Positions 1-15,400 of a stretch of 64,000 bases of DNA are shown here, one piece after another (the stretch's first letter is position 1; the number at the start of each line of letters is the position of its first letter). The stretch is from Sabellastarte sp. h YS-2021 (lineage: Eukaryota > Annelida > Polychaeta > Sabellida > Sabellidae). The stretch covers positions 88,626,706-88,690,705 of the forward strand of contig OZ024934.1 in assembly GCA_964017235.1 (NCBI GenBank), in the 5' to 3' direction. Position numbers and translations under genes: made by a program. Below the pieces are notes generated by a model, which worked only from the letters and a program-made list of their open reading frames with translations, did no database searches and had not been told where the DNA came from.

Positions 1-234
1 TACCCATTTTAGTGAAATGTGGAGATGCATTTTCTGTTGAAATATTTGTATTATTTTCGTTTTAACTTGCTTCATCTTTGTGTTCTAAAAATGAGCACAT
101 AAATGGTTCAATTTCTGGTAATTTTCAAAGAAAAATTAGCAGATCATTATTTTCTTTTCCATCTCAGGGAGAAAAACACAAAAAAGTTGTTAAAAATAAA
201 GCAATGGTGAGAAATATTACTTTTTTATTTTCAG

Positions 235-492
235 CTGTATCTAGAACTGTCTTGAAAAAGATACCTCAGCTTCCATACACTGTGGCGCTATTGGTTTGTG
301 GCTTTATATTTGGCTTGATATCCAATTATGTGGATGTGCTACGAGAATATAGTTCCATGGCCTTTATGGACCCCCATACCATCTTGTTTGTGTTTTTACC
401 AGTGCTATTATTTGAGTCAGCTTATGCAATGGAGGCTCATACATTTCTCAAGTCCTTTTCACAAATTGTTCTTCTGGCTGTCCCTGGATTAG
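235..492 (+). CDS. SLC9C1: SLC9C1 exon 1 (in window): first visible membrane segments
   Basis: Acceptor TTTTATTTTCAG ends at 234 and donor GTAAGT starts at 493. The exon begins with the last two bases of a codon and ends with one base of a Gly codon. It encodes a hydrophobic helix beginning IPQLPYTVALLVCGFIFG and a second one, LFVFLPVLLFESAYAMEAH, matching the NHE helix with the conserved FLPxLLFESA signature. The ATG at 78 opens the same frame but lies upstream of the acceptor and is probably intronic. Confidence 0.9.
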
Positions 493-3400
493 GTAAGTAC
501 ATTATCTTGCCAATTTTTTTCATACTTGTATTTTCTGTTTCAAAGCTTATCAGCAAAAATTCATAGTTCCAGTGTTTTGTTTATAAAAAATGTCACAAAC
601 CATTAGAAATCAGCAGTTTTTAGGTGATTTGTCATGCCTTATCGAAAAAAATTGGAATACGTTATTAGTAAGTTCAGTGAATATGCCGTAGAGTTGTGTC
701 ACATTGGTCACTACTGTCAAGATCTTCCTTTCTGGTGTTGTTTACAGAGAACTAGTAATCTGCGTTTCATTTGGTTATGGTAGAAATGTTATGGTTTCAT
801 GATTTCATCACCATACACCATTTCAAGTCGGTGCACTTAATCAGTGTTCCAGTTCAACACTGCCTTTTGGTGTTAAGATGGTACAGCTGTTTCAACACTT
901 AATATAATGTTATGTGTATAGTATGGTGAACCATGGTGTTTTCATGTTATTAAAGTAAGTTTATTTTGTATGGTAAATGACTAAATGGTAATCTTAGTTG
1001 CTATTTTACATAACCTGTAGTGATTAAACCACAATTCCACATTATAACAATTATTCAAAATTCAAATAGGTATGAACATTGTCAAAATTCATCAGTTTAA
1101 TTATGCTTATTAGGAGAGGTAAAGTCCTTGATTGCCAAGTCCAGAACGAAACATTGTGAAGAACCAGTCCATGGAAACATCTACATTTTATAACTTTATA
1201 TGGCATATATTGAATCATCAAAACTACTAAAAATTTATGATTTGTTAAATATGTTACATTTTGAATTATTTGGGATAAAATTAGAATTTTTTTACTCTAT
1301 AAGATCTCATAAGCTCATATAATCTTTAGTGTTAACAAACCAGTAACAAGCAACAAAATTCCAGATTTCATTTGTTTAAAGGCCCTGGAAAACACTGATT
1401 TATGTAAAGATAACAGCACTTGTCTTTGTACAAGTGTGGAGTTTCATACAGAATGCTAATTGTGCAATGTCTGAGAGTAAAAAGTCCAAGTTATAGAAAA
1501 CAAGCATATAACTAAAGTAGGATCCAGGTAGGGGAATGACTAAAGAAGGGGGTAGGCTTGTCAGGTGACATAGGTACTTATTCCATTTATTAGGTTTTGT
1601 GTGTTGTTGTTGTTTAGGACTTGCCAGTGTGCTAACTGCAGTTTTTTGCCTCAATGTGTACAGTTATGATTGGAACTGGTACACCGCCATGATGTTTGGG
1701 GCTCTCATCAGTGCAACAGATCCAGTGGCTGTGGTGGCATTGCTTAAAGAGCTGGGTACACTTGATAAGGATTTTAATGTTATACACTGACTCAATTAAA
1801 ATATTGCATGTCACAAACTGCAAAGTATTGCCTATTGTAGCATTACTCTGAATTAGTGGTGTGTACATTATTACAGGGTTTTTGTTTTCTCAAATTACAC
1901 ATGTCCATGCGTAGAATATTTGAAAAAGCTTTATTAACACATATCATATATACATACATGTACAGTCAAACCTGTACATGTGACCACTCTCAAAGAGAGA
2001 CCACTTGCTAGTTGAGACCGTTTTTTTATTGCCCACAAGGAAAATTGAACTGGTTGAACTTTGCATGGACTATTTACCATGATATTTATAATATAGTCTG
2101 TGTAAAACAAGATAAGAACACAAATCAGCTTTTATTGGGTATTACAAATGAGAGATTTAAGCATAATTAGTAATGGCCTATTTTTTAATCCAAAATGTTT
2201 GCTGTTACATGTACTTGTGCATATTTTACATTTTGTTAAGCATTTTAAACCAATTATCAGGATTCCACAAATGCAATAAGTTTTACCACTATTCTCTCAT
2301 TTGCTTCATTGTGACTGATCTCTAACATGTCAAAGAGATTGTGGATTACAATGGTAAAATGAATGGAGAGAGAAATTCAGTGAAATTTAAGGAATTTATA
2401 CAAAGGCTTTATATAAAGACCGACCCCTACGAAAGACCGTTTTTAGCATTTCCCTTGGGCGGCCTTTATACACAAGTTTGACTGTATATATCTTCCTGTG
2501 TAAATTTGCAGAAGTTTGACCTTACACTTAATGGTTCAATATCATCCAGAGAGTGTGAAATTCCTCATTAAGGGACATTTTTGCCATGTTCTAGGCCTCT
2601 AGCATATTTTAGCTTGTGGAAAGGCAGAGTGGAAGGCATTCAAATTTGCTTTGGCACTGTTCAAATTACTTGAGTACTTGAGGGTCATCCAGCCTGTGAC
2701 AACTGCATCAAGGTAAAATAGTGACTTTATACCAAAAACGCTTGTATCTCCCTTATTATTTGTTTCAAGGGTTAGAAATGTGAAAACAAATTGTATAAAA
2801 TCACAGGCTGCAAATCATTTGCATGTTGGATTTGACCTTTGATCCTTACTTTAGGGTCAGTTGGTTGGACTTACCAAAAATCTCCTATATTTTCCTTACA
2901 TCATACTTGGGGAACTTCTGTTTGAATTACCCTAAATTTGACCTTTCTGAGGATATGCTGCATTGAAATGCATCTGGTTATTTATTCATTCACAAAACCT
3001 CTGTATGTCACTCTTAGTGATGGGTTGATAGTTGCTTGGTTATATAGGTGGGATAAATCAAAATGAAAATAGGAGTCTTTTGACAGATTTTAAAACTTTA
3101 ATCATCAAATTATCATTTTTAACCTTTTAAGTACATAGCTACTATGTTCAAAGTTAAGCATGAGATCTAAACATTTTTTCTTTCTGTCTGTCTTTCTAAA
3201 TTGAATGGTTACTTGAATGATCATTTATTATAGGATTTACTTGACCAGCCATGCGTTAAAAATATCATCACTTCATATACAGTTAAACACTGCTGACTAG
3301 AATTTCAGAAAATTACTTTTACTTAATGAGGCATTCTAAATAAGAGAGTAAAGCCTTTATGCATGAAACTATATAAATACCTGATATTAATACTTCTACG

Positions 3401-6389
3401 TAAAAAGGAACTGCACTTAGAGGGGTGACATAAGGGATATCCCTGTACTTAGAGGATTTAGGGGTTTCCACTAGTTTATGGGTTTCACTGCACTTATTGA
3501 AATTACTGTTGCAACTTGTGCAGGTGCCTCCAAACAGCTGGCTATAGTTTTAGAGGGGGAATCTCTGCTCAATGATGGTGCTGCCATTGTCTTGTTTGGA
3601 GTGTTCAATAACTTGGCTACACCAGGAGTCACTCTGTCAGGTATGCTATTCTTTCACTATGACTTAGTTCTGTATTTCAAAACCGTTTTTCAGGGACCAT
3701 GCAGCAGATGAAATCCTTTGTTTTTGTTTATTTGCTAACAATCTGGTAATGCAGAGAAGCATGCACACATAAGCCATAATTTAAAGCTTAGCAATTTAAT
3801 GACGTATCATCAGATATTTTAAAGTTTCTAAATATCATTGTTGTTGGAAATCTCAAGTCACTATTTGAGATGTTTAATTGAAACTGTTGTTTAAGGCTTT
3901 TATATCAGCTTGATTACATATCAGCCCTTTGAAAATGAAATATTGTCATTGGATTTTCAGTGCATAAAATCGTGGCAAAAGCTGAAATATTGAAAACCTA
4001 CAATAATTTTTAAGGAATTCTAGCCTTTTCTCAAATATTTTTGCATAAAACATACATACCGTAATTTTTTTTCTTGGGGCTTGGATGACATTATATTATT
4101 TTATTTACTCCACTTCTGTTTCTGGGCTTACCATGTACGGACAATTTAACCTTAAAACACAACTTTTTCAGTATCCCAGGATGAGGATGGTTTTTCATTG
4201 GCACGACACCTCTAAATGAAATATGCTTCTGTCTCATCCCTGTAATAACACCATACCTGTTTCACCCTTCTTTAGGGACTGATATCCTGGTGGAATTTGT
4301 GACCAAGGTGCTGGGAGGGCCCCTCTTTGGTTTTGTGATGGGCCGTATCACCATTTTTTGGCTAGTCAATATATTCAATGATGCCTTGACGGAGATCACA
4401 ATAACCCTGGCATCTACCTATGTCACCTTTTATGTGGGTCAGTATATTAAAACAGTTTTACTAGTAAACTGCAGAGTTATATCTAGCTTACATGCATTGT
4501 CTTTCACAATTACAGTGAAAAACATTCAGGTTGTATATGGTAAACTTTTTATCTCCCGCCGGCCGGGCGGGAGATTATAAAACGCATTCCGTGCATGTGT
4601 GCGCGTGTGCGTGTGTGCGTGTGTTCGTGTGTTATTGAGTGTGTGTCATGCTTTTATAAAGGGCTGTACATCACACTGGTTGTTTCTCCTTGGCCTTTTC
4701 AATGTTTTTTATGACCTTATTGCTTATGTCCTTTCATTTGATGCTGTTATTTCACACCTAGGACCATAGCTAAGTGAGTAATAGCAATGGTGGCTACTTT
4801 GAGTAAAGTGCTCATAACTCCAAAACGACTGCATTTAGAGTGTTTCTGTAAAATACGTTGTTTAGCTACTTTCTCCATGCCTACAAGATGGTACCATTTT
4901 TAGGGTTCTATCTTCATAGCTAAGTGAGTAATAGCTATTTTCTGTTATTAACAATGAGCAAAATGAGTAAATTGATTTTGTCTTTGTAACTGTTACTTAC
5001 AATATTGGCCTGAAATATGTTGTTCAACAACTCCTTCATGTACTATATCATGGTGAGGTGTCCAAGGTGTAGCACCATAGCTAACTGAGTAATAGCTATA
5101 CTAAGTTTAACATTTGACCATTGAGCAAGTCACTTATAACTCAAAAACTATTGAATATAGAGGATTTTTGTCGAATATGTTGTTCACCTATCTTTTGGAT
5201 ATACTGTATTATGAATTTTCACAGCTGTAACTCCATAGCTAACTGAGTAATAGCTACTTTGATGATAACCATAATGAGTAAATGGCTTATATCTTCAAAA
5301 GTATTGCAGCTACACAATTTTGTTCCAATATGTTGTTCAGCAACTATCTCCACAGCTACAACATGGTCACTATTTTGGAAGTGTATCTCCATAGCTAAGT
5401 GAGTAATAGCTACTTTGTCAAGTTTTAATGATAACCATAATGAGTAAATGCCTTATATCTTCAAAAGTATTGCAGCTACACAATTTCTCTCAAATAAGTT
5501 GTTCATCTACTTTTTTGTGAACTGTAACATATTTAAGTTTCACAACTGTTGCTCAATGTACAAGTGAGTAATGGCTACTTTATTGCTACTTTTGGTGAAA
5601 ATGTCAAAAATGACAAATATCTTGCAAACTGTAATAGCTACTTTGTAAATTTTTAATGATAACCATAATGAGTAAATGCCTTATATCTTCAAAAGTATTG
5701 CAGCTACACAATACTAATTACTAATTACTCACCTACTCAAAATGAGTAAATGCGAATTATCGCTAAAAGTATTGCAGATAGCCAATTTTTCTCAAATAAC
5801 TCATTCACCTACTTTTGGTAGAACTTTCACTTGGTGAAGTTTCACACCCATAGCTAATTACTCACCTACTGAAAATGAGTAAATGCGAATTATCGCTAAA
5901 AGTATTGCAGATAGCCAATTTTTCTCAAATAACTCATTCACCTACTTTTGGGAGAGCTTTCACTTGGTGAAGTTTCAGACCCATAGCTAATTACTCACCT
6001 ACTGAAAATGAGTAAATGCGAATTATCTCTAAAAGTATTGCAGATAGCCAATTTTTCTCAAATAACTCATTCATCTACTTTTGGGAGAGCTTTCACATGG
6101 TGAAGTTTCAGACCCGTAGATAATTACTCACCTACTGAAAATGAGTAAATGCGAATTATCTCTTAAAAGTGTTGTACTTAGCCAATTTTTCTCAAATAAT
6201 TCATTGCAAATTTTGAAAGCTGCAGGTTCATAGCTAACTCAGTAATAGCTACTTTGACTTTTTTGATTTAAATAGTTTATAACAGCAAAACTATTCAATT
6301 TAAAGGAGTTTTGTCAAATATGTTGTTCACCTACTTTTTGATGTAGTGCGGCGGGAGATCATACCACGGCAGTGTTTTTTTTTTTTTTT

Positions 6390-6420
<31 letters not shown>

Positions 6421-9400
6421 GGGGAGGGGGTAGTTTTGATCTTAAAACCAACAAGTTATAAATTTGTATAGCCCCTTGTTTATTTTATAAAATATACTTT
6501 TTGTACAACTTTCTTTCAAAATTTCAATAAGATACTATATAAAAGGCTATGAAACACTAGCTTTTTGATGAAATACCAATTTGAAATAAAATTATTCCAA
6601 ATATTTTATCATATGTATATTTTGTGGATATGTTACAGGCAATTTAAGTCATGTCACATAATGCCTGAACATAGTTCTTCAATCATGTTTGATGATTATC
6701 ATGAATTATTTTGACAAAAAATAATTTTATCCTTGCTTGTTGTATACTTAGAGAATATATTTTATGTCCATTCATGAACAACAATAATGAAAATGGTATT
6801 TTGATTAAAAACAGTTATTTTCAAATTTATTGAAATAGTTTTGTTATCACTTACCAAAGTATACAGAAAACATGATACATACAAATACGAAATAATGTTA
6901 AAAGTAATGTTTTAAAAAAGTGGCACAATTGACCAAGACATGTACAGTCTATTCTGTTTCCATCAACAGAGTTAATATCTTTACATATACATTGTAGTGT
7001 GACTAAACTCGGCAGTGAAACCTTACATGACTGTGCTAAAATATGAAAACAGAAAATCTGCCTTCACATTTACACATTATACTTCTTTAAAACTGGCAGC
7101 TAATTTTAGCTCCTCAATCATTGTAGTATACTGCTCTTTGTTATCAGAACTTTCTTATCAGCTTCATATTATTTTTTTTTTTTTTTTTTTTTTATTCATT
7201 TTTTTTTGTATAGGTGTGTTACAAAGTATTTCTCGATTACAAAATTATATAACAACAACATACTTCAGTACTAATATAACTACATCTTTACAGCAAGACA
7301 GATATATTCATGTTTTGTACAGATGTGTTGCAAGGAAGATTTTTAATTCTCAGTAACAAAATAAGATAAATTATTTTAGTACAAATACAACTACATCATC
7401 TACAGCAAAAGATTTAAAAAGAATATATATACATAGTTTTAATCTGACTCACTGCACTGACTGAACATTTACCACCCCAACACATCAATTTCTTAAGAAC
7501 AAGTAAATTTACAATTTTTCTACTAGAATACCAAATTTATCATTAAAAACCTTGTCCTGACCTTGACTGATATAAGAAAACTTGTCAACAGATAAAAAAT
7601 TTTTCAACATTATTTGAAAGTAATCCCATGAAAGACTTTTATTATTTAATTTACATTTATATATAAAATATTTTCCATACAGTAATATCAAATTTATTGC
7701 ATAGAAATACATTTTGTCTGGGTTTTGGCAGCCTAAAAGAATATCCAAAGTTGCAAAGTTAACTGCAACTGGAAACATGTTATTCACCCATATTTCAATT
7801 TTGTCCCAGAATTTTTTAACTGTATCACAGTAGTAGAAATAATGTTCCACATTGTCTGTCATATTACACTCTATACATGCTGAAGAATCTTTAACACCCC
7901 ACAAGAATAATTTATAATTGCAGTTGAAAACCCTATGCAGTATTTTGTATTGTAAACTTATTAAATTTGTATTCTTGACAATTTTGGTTGGAAGCAAATA
8001 AATATTTTTCCAGTTAAGCTGTTCCAAAAAGGGGTAATACTCAATCCATTTATTCTGGCTAGTTGGAATTCGATATAATTTTTTGACAAGCTGGCAATAC
8101 ACCTGTTGACTTGTTACTTTTTGTACATTCTTTAAACATAAGTTTTGAATTTTATTGTCTTTTTCTGTTAACCCTGATATAATTTTTGGAGTTTTTGTTA
8201 AGACTGATTTTATGGAACTAACAATTTGGTAGTATTTTAAATATGGAATTCTTATCCTGAATTTATTTTGGATTTCTGTTCTAGAAATAAAAATTCCATC
8301 ACTGTTCATAATGTCACAAACTAACTCTATACCTGCTTGTTTCCAATCAAGATATTCATTACATATATGTGACTCTCCAATTTGAAAAGTGTCATTATTA
8401 AATAATGGTTCCTGAAGCATTTCTTTGAGGCTCACCGGTCTGACTGAGATAAAATCAAACCAAACCTGCAATAAATCTCTATAAAAATTACTTTTGGGGT
8501 AAGATTCTACAGTAGAAAAATACAATTTATTAAATAACAGTTCCTTTTTTATACCCATCATGTAGTATGATAAGGTTTTCCATTTTGCATTTATGCTATT
8601 TGTCAGTCTTTTTATCCACATAATCTTTGTCGTTTTAAAAGCATCAAACACTGACACCATTTTCAAACCACCCAGATCTATTGGTTGAATCAAAGTATCT
8701 TTAGCTATTAATGGATGTCCTTTATTCCAAAGAAAATCAAGCATCAGTTTATCAATATCATCAACAACATTTTTATCAATACGCAAAATTGAAGCTAATA
8801 TATTAATATGTGGCATAACCAAAGATTTAAGGATAGTTATTTTCCCCCTTAAAGTTAATGTTCTAGCCTGCCAAGTATTTAATATACCTTTAATTATTTT
8901 AATTTTTTCCTTTATATTTAAACGTTTGGTTTCCTCAGAGTCAAGTGAGAAGTGGGCTCCCAAAGTTTTGAAGGTATTCTGGGTCCAGCTAATACCAAGT
9001 TGTTCATCTTCATATAGGTTACCATCATTTTGTACAATAATACCTATTGTTTTTGATTTGTTAAGCTTTAGTCCAGCATATCTATGGAATTCTTCAAAAA
9101 CCTGAATTGCTTCATGTACAGAGGAATTGTCTCTCAAAAATAATGTCATGTCATCAGCAAGTTGACATAGCTTAATACATATATTGTTCACTACAATTCC
9201 TTTAATGTTGACCAAGCTACGCAAAATTGTTGCAACAATTTCGGCTGGTAGCAGAAATAGAAGTGCACTAAGGGGACAGCCCTGTCTGATCCCTCTGGAT
9301 ATTTTAAAGAATTCTGATTGGTGACCATTATTGGTGATACAGCTCTCAATATCATAATAAAGAGTCGATATCCATTTTTGAAAAATTTCACCAAAACCAA

Positions 9401-12400
9401 ATCTTTTTAAACAGGCATGTAGAAAATTCCAGTTTATTTTATCAAAGGCCTTTTCAAAATCAGCCAGTAATATAATACATGGGTTTTTACTTAACTTACA
9501 GAAGTCAATCATATCGGCAATGAGCCGAATATTCTCACCATAAAAGCGACTTTCCATGTAACCAATTTGGTCTGGATTTATAATCTCTCTCAATCCTAAC
9601 TTAAGCCTTTTTGCCAAAACTTTGGCTAAAATCTTATAGTCTGTATTCAAGACTGAAAGGGGTCGCCAAGATTCTAGCTTTGTCAGGTCTTTTCCTTTTT
9701 TCGGTATAAGACATAACACACCTTGTTTCTGAGATTTTGTTAAGAAGCCATTGTTAAATGCATCATGAAAGCTGTTCAAAAGAAGATCAGAAATGTCATT
9801 CCAAAATATTTTATAGAATTCTCCTGGTAAACCATCAGGACCCGGTGATTTGTTATTTTGTAATTCTTGGACAGCTTTTTCTACCTCAGTCATTGTGATG
9901 ACTCCATCACAGACCTCCTTTGTACTATTTGACAATTTTGGAATATTTACATTGTCCAAGTAATTGTTGCATTCACCCTCTGTCATATTAAAATCCGTTT
10001 CAGAACATGAAAAGAGTTTACTATAAAAAACTTTCTGGGCTTCTAAAATTTGTATCGGATTAGAGATGCGTTGACCATCTATGTTTAGAGCACTAATTTG
10101 CAACTTTTTTTGTCTTACGTTTTCCAAATTGAGGAAATATTTAGAAGGTTTTTCATACTCATTAATAAACTTACATCTCGAGCGAATTAAGGTACCTTTT
10201 GCCTTTTGGTCATAATATTGCTCTATTTCAGATTTTACATTATCGTACTCTTCAAGTTCAAGTGGGGAAGGGGACGTAGTTATTCTTTCTTCAAGATGTA
10301 CCAACCTCTCTGACAATGTGTTCATATAATCACGTTGTTTTTTTGTTTTTTTTATGGAGAAGGATATAGATTCTGTCCTTATTCGGCATTTGATATAATC
10401 CCAAGCCATATGTTTAGCACCAAGATTTGGTATATCTAATCTTCCCTCTTGAATTGTAGATTTAATAAGTTTAATATAGTTAACATCTTGAAGCAAACTT
10501 ATATTTAACTTCCAGAGACCCCTGCCACGTTTTGGTTGATTTTCTAATAAAATAGTTAACTTCAGAAGACTATGGTCTGATTTCAGGCCAGGCAGAATAT
10601 CTGCTGTTTCAATTACATACTCCAAATGACTAGTAACAAGAAAATAGTCTATTCTTGAATGAACAAGTCCGTAGCGGGTGTTTTCACGACGAGTGAATTT
10701 CTTAACACCAGGATTTTTAAGGTTCCAAATATCTACAAGGTCATAGGTTTCAATTAAATGTATCAGGTAACTTCTGTAAGAATGACTTTGATTGTTTTGA
10801 ACTGCTTCAAGATTTTCCAAATCAAAATTTAGATCACCACCGATGATAATATTGTGGCCAAAGTATTTTTCCATAGTATTACATAGAAGATGGCCAAAGT
10901 TAGCTTGCTCAGTTGCCTTATCAATTGTTGGTGCATAGGCATTTATCAAAACATATTTTCTTTCATTTAATGTGCAGTCTAAAAGAAGATACCTACCGTA
11001 TTGATCATGTGAGATCGAGTGTATTTTTAGGTCAGTATCTGGTGCAATTAAAACTGCAACCCCACGACTATTTGTTTCCCCATGGAAGAAAAATATTTTG
11101 CCCCCCCCCCACTGCTCTTGCCAGACAATCTCTGATTCTGGGGAAGAATGGCTTTCTTGAAGGAAAAAAATATCACCTCCTTTAGAATTTAACCACTCAA
11201 AAATAGCAATTCTCTTAATCTTATTGCCTAGACCTCTAGCATTAAAACTAAAAATATTGGTTGTATCTACCATAATTCTAGTATCAAATAACATAATATG
11301 CAAGATGGGGTGATAAATGTTAGTCCATATATACCCAAATAACAGAACATGTCTGTAACTTCTTTACTAAGTAGTTGCAAAATAAGGATTTTATTACTCT
11401 TGTAACACAGAAGAAAAAAAATAAAAAAATAACAATAGGGAAGAAAACAAGAAATAATTGTAATACCCATTACTGAATTAGGAAAAAAAAAAGAATTAGA
11501 CCCAAAGAGATAAAAGGAGGCAAAAAAAGGGGAAAAATGAATACACTTAGGCCTAAGGTATAAACAAAAAAAATAATAAAGATAGTGATTTTGATTATGT
11601 GTAGTGATGTGCTATGTGGCTAAATTAATTACTCAGAATTATGCTTTTATCAAACATAGGGATATGGATATAATATTCCTCTCTTCATTCCACAGATGAT
11701 TGTGGAGAGAAACAAAAATATACACCATGTGAATACATAGAGTACGGTTTGATACATTCAGTTTACATTTTTATCCCATAAACACCTCCAATTAATTGGG
11801 AAGTGAAAAGTAAATTACTTTTAAAGTTCCTTTTCATTGCGTTAATACATCTTACCTACCAGACGATAGCTATAGCCCGGCGCCAGCCGGTCCCGCCAAA
11901 CGAAAGAAAAGACGTCCTGGGTTTCACCCCCGGCAGGACCGGTACATTACACTCCACTCGCCAGGTGGCCTAGTTCCTGCTTCACTCGCCAGAGGGACGT
12001 GACGTCATAGCATCTTTTTCGTTTGGCGCGATATTCAAAGTTTGAATTTTTGGAAACTCTTTTTATTTTGAGTAGTTCTTAATTTATACAGTGTGTTTTG
12101 TGTTACGATTTGTCAGTTAGTTGGATAAACTACCATGGCATCTCCAGGACAAAGGAAAGGAGCCTGCGGGCATATCATGGCTAATTTTGACCCTCATTCT
12201 CGTTGTGCCAGATGCAGGGATAAAGGGTTGGGCCAAGACCCGTGTGTTTTAAAGTTGCAGTGTGAGTTTTGTGACACTTTAACCCCTGAACAATTGCTCC
12301 AGCTTTCAACCCCTACGTACAAACTGCGGAAGGAGAAATCTAAATCCAAAGAAGCCCTTGTGGATCCGTCCACTGTCACTATCGTGTCTCAGGTGGAAGC

Positions 12401-15400
12401 TCAGGAAGTTGCTTCAACTTCTCCACCCCATGTTGCTGAACAAGATCTCTCTTTACCTCCACCTATGTTCCGCCAAGAGTTAAAAGACTTGGACGAAAAG
12501 TGGTCAGTACGTATGGCCCGTCTGGAAGCACTCATTACTTTGGGGCAGCGTCCTTCACCTCAACCTTCCTTCTCACCGGTCAAGGCACCGGTACCGCACC
12601 AAGCTCCCGCGGGAGCTCTTTCTCAGGCACCTTTTCTCTTATCATCTGTCCCTTCCGGCCAAGCCGCCCCGGCTTTTGGCCCGGATAGGATAAAACCTAG
12701 TGCCACTGTCACTACCAGCTCAATATCTAGGACGTCTCCTCTAGAAGGCCTTTACTCTGAACAGGACCCGGAACCGGTATTCTCTCAACAGAGTTCTTCC
12801 GGCCCGGTGGCCTCTGCTTTGCCTCAACCTCCTCCGCAATCCAGCTTGTTCAAGTCAGCTCCGGAGCACTTTGAAGAAGGTGAGGTATCTGACCAAGAAG
12901 ACGTCACTGACCATCCTGATCAAGAATCTCCAGATTTGGATAAGACATTGAGCGAAGATCAAAATTACAGAGAGACTGTTAGGGGAGTACGTGCTTTCAT
13001 GGGCTGGTCGCATATCCCAGATCTTGAGTATACTCCAAGTTCCAAGTCAGACAATCCCTGGATTGGCCACCGGGCACAACCTGTAGGCAAGGTCTCTATC
13101 GACTTACCACCAGAGGACTGGCTTTGTAAGAAGCTTGAAAATTTAAATCTCGTCCTCATAGAAGGTTACCCGTCCAAGTCTACGGAACCGGGTGGACTTC
13201 ATGTTGATCAGTATCTCCGCCCCCCCAAATCTCAGGCAAGGTGGTACGGTATTCATCCCGCTGAAAACAAAGACATCACTAGGCCGGGAAAATATGTTAC
13301 TACTTGGCCCAATGACGCGGCGAAGTTGAACAGTTCCTTTGCCCGAATTGGTAAACCTGCTCTTGCTTCATCCCAACCCGCCTCCCGCCCTATTGCTCAG
13401 GATACGCTCCGGAAGTGGGAGAAAGCAGCAAAAGAGACCAGTTATATTTGTAACCAGTCCGCTGGTTTCAATAGGTGCATCACCAAGATACAGGACTCGT
13501 TTCAAGAACAGTTACAAATTCTTCAGACAGAGTTGGGAAAAGGAAAATCTTCCACAAAAGCTCAAGGTGCACTTGATGAATTACATTTCCTGTCTGCATT
13601 CAACCAAAATGTGAGTTTTGCGGTTGGCAAATCCCTCCAACACCTCTCAGATTTCACTTTTATACAAATGGCTAATTTAACTCTGGTCAGGAGGGATTCT
13701 TATCTTGAGCACCTAAAAGCTGGCGTCAAGCCAGATACCTTTTCCTCTCTCAGGAACTGTCCTCTGCAAACCAGGGCTTTGTTTCCGGACGACATTATCC
13801 GGAGGGCGGAAGATGAAATAGCAGCATTTGAGTCACATAAGCGTACCAACCAGCCGGGTCCGGGCCGTGGTGGGTTCGCCGGCACTCAGAAAAAGCAACA
13901 CCGTTACCAGCCATATTCAACATGGAAACAGGACGATTCTGGAAACTCCGGGGCTCCCGGCAAAGAGATGCCTGCATGGAAAACATTTGGCAATCGCGGG
14001 AGAGCCCGTGGCAGAGGCAGGGGTGGTCAACCCGGTCGCGGTTCGCGCCCTGCCAGAGATGCTAAGGCGTATAAATGACAATCACTGCAAAGTTCCTCCG
14101 GAAGTAACATCCTGTCCGGAGTTTGGTGTTGTAAATGTAACAAAGACAAGTCTTCCTGTTCTTGTGAAAGACTCTGTAAATTGTCACAATGTTGTTCATC
14201 ATGTACTTTCTGTAAAAAACATCAGGCAGCCACAAAAGAAAGGCATAAGTCCAATCTTAAACTCACAAAATACAATAAAGTATGTGAAAAGTGCTTCTTT
14301 TGTAAATCACTGTGTCTTTGCCCCAAGTGTGTCAAATGTCCTCAGTGTTGCAAATGTCCAATCAGTAGGGGGACGCCTACAAAATTTTTGGAAAATATGG
14401 GCTCTCAAGGGTGCAAACCCGAAGGTAGTATCCATTTTGAAAAAGGGCTATGTGCTTCCCTTCAAGGTCAGACCTCCCTTAATAAGGGAACCCCTGATAG
14501 TAAGCGGCTATGCAAACCCCACCAGAGACTCCCACTTACAAGAAGCAGTGCAAGCTCTGATCAAGAAAAAGGCAGTAGAGAGGGTCAGGGTTCGAACCTC
14601 ACTAGCCTTTTTCAACAGATTGTTCATTGTCCCAAAGCCGAACCAAAAGTGGCGGCCAATTTTGGATCTCAGTACTCTAAATCAGTTTTTATGCGTAAAA
14701 ACATTCAAAATGGAGACTCCAGAGACAATCCGGACCTCTCTACAACAAGGCGAGTGGGTGTCATCAATAGATTTCAGCGACGCCTACTTCCACATTCCAA
14801 TCCACTTCACATCCCGAAAATTCCTCAGGTTCCACTTCCAGAACCAGTCGTACCAGTTTCGGGCTCTTCCCTTTGGCCTCTCAACAGCTCCCATGGAGTT
14901 CACTGCTGTGGTCAAAGAGGTCAAGTTAATGGCTCAGTCACGGGGTATAAGAATCCACCAGTACCTAGACGACTGGTTGATTCGAGCCCCTACCAAAGAA
15001 TCTTGCCACCAGGGAACCCAGTCCCTCCTAGCCCTTTGCCAGGAGTTGGGCTGGATGGTAAACATGCAAAAATCAGAACTGGAACCCCAACAAGTCTTCG
15101 ACTTTGTAGGCTACCAGTACGACCTGCTCAACGGACTGGTCAGACCGACTCAAAACCGTTGGGAAGCCCTTCAACAAAAAATAACAGGGCTATTGCAGAG
15201 GAGATCTTGCCAAGTGAGAACTTTCATGTCTCTTATAGGCCTTCTCACTGCGACAGAAAAACAGGTGACCCTAGGCAGACTGCACATGAGACCTATTCAG
15301 TGGCACCTCAAGAAGCACTGGAGAGTCCCGGAATCTCTGGAAAAAGAGATCCCAATTCCGAGGTCTCTCCATCAGCACCTGCAGTGGTGGACCCAGGAGT

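Noticed and set aside
78..234. ATG at 78 as the start of the SLC9C1 protein
   Set aside because: A good acceptor at 234 and family alignment put the exon start at 235. The upstream codons look intronic, and SLC9C1 should have more N-terminal sequence.
7015..7356. 113-codon plus-strand ORF
   Set aside because: Crosses the LINE poly-A tail (a poly-T run giving poly-Phe) and has no family resemblance.
10913..11185. Plus-strand ORF of 90 codons
   Set aside because: Antisense shadow of the LINE endonuclease domain.
13828..14365. First 180 codons of the RT frame as real protein
   Set aside because: Overlaps gag in another frame and lacks RT similarity before about 14370. Kept in the coordinates only because the true start or frameshift is unknown.
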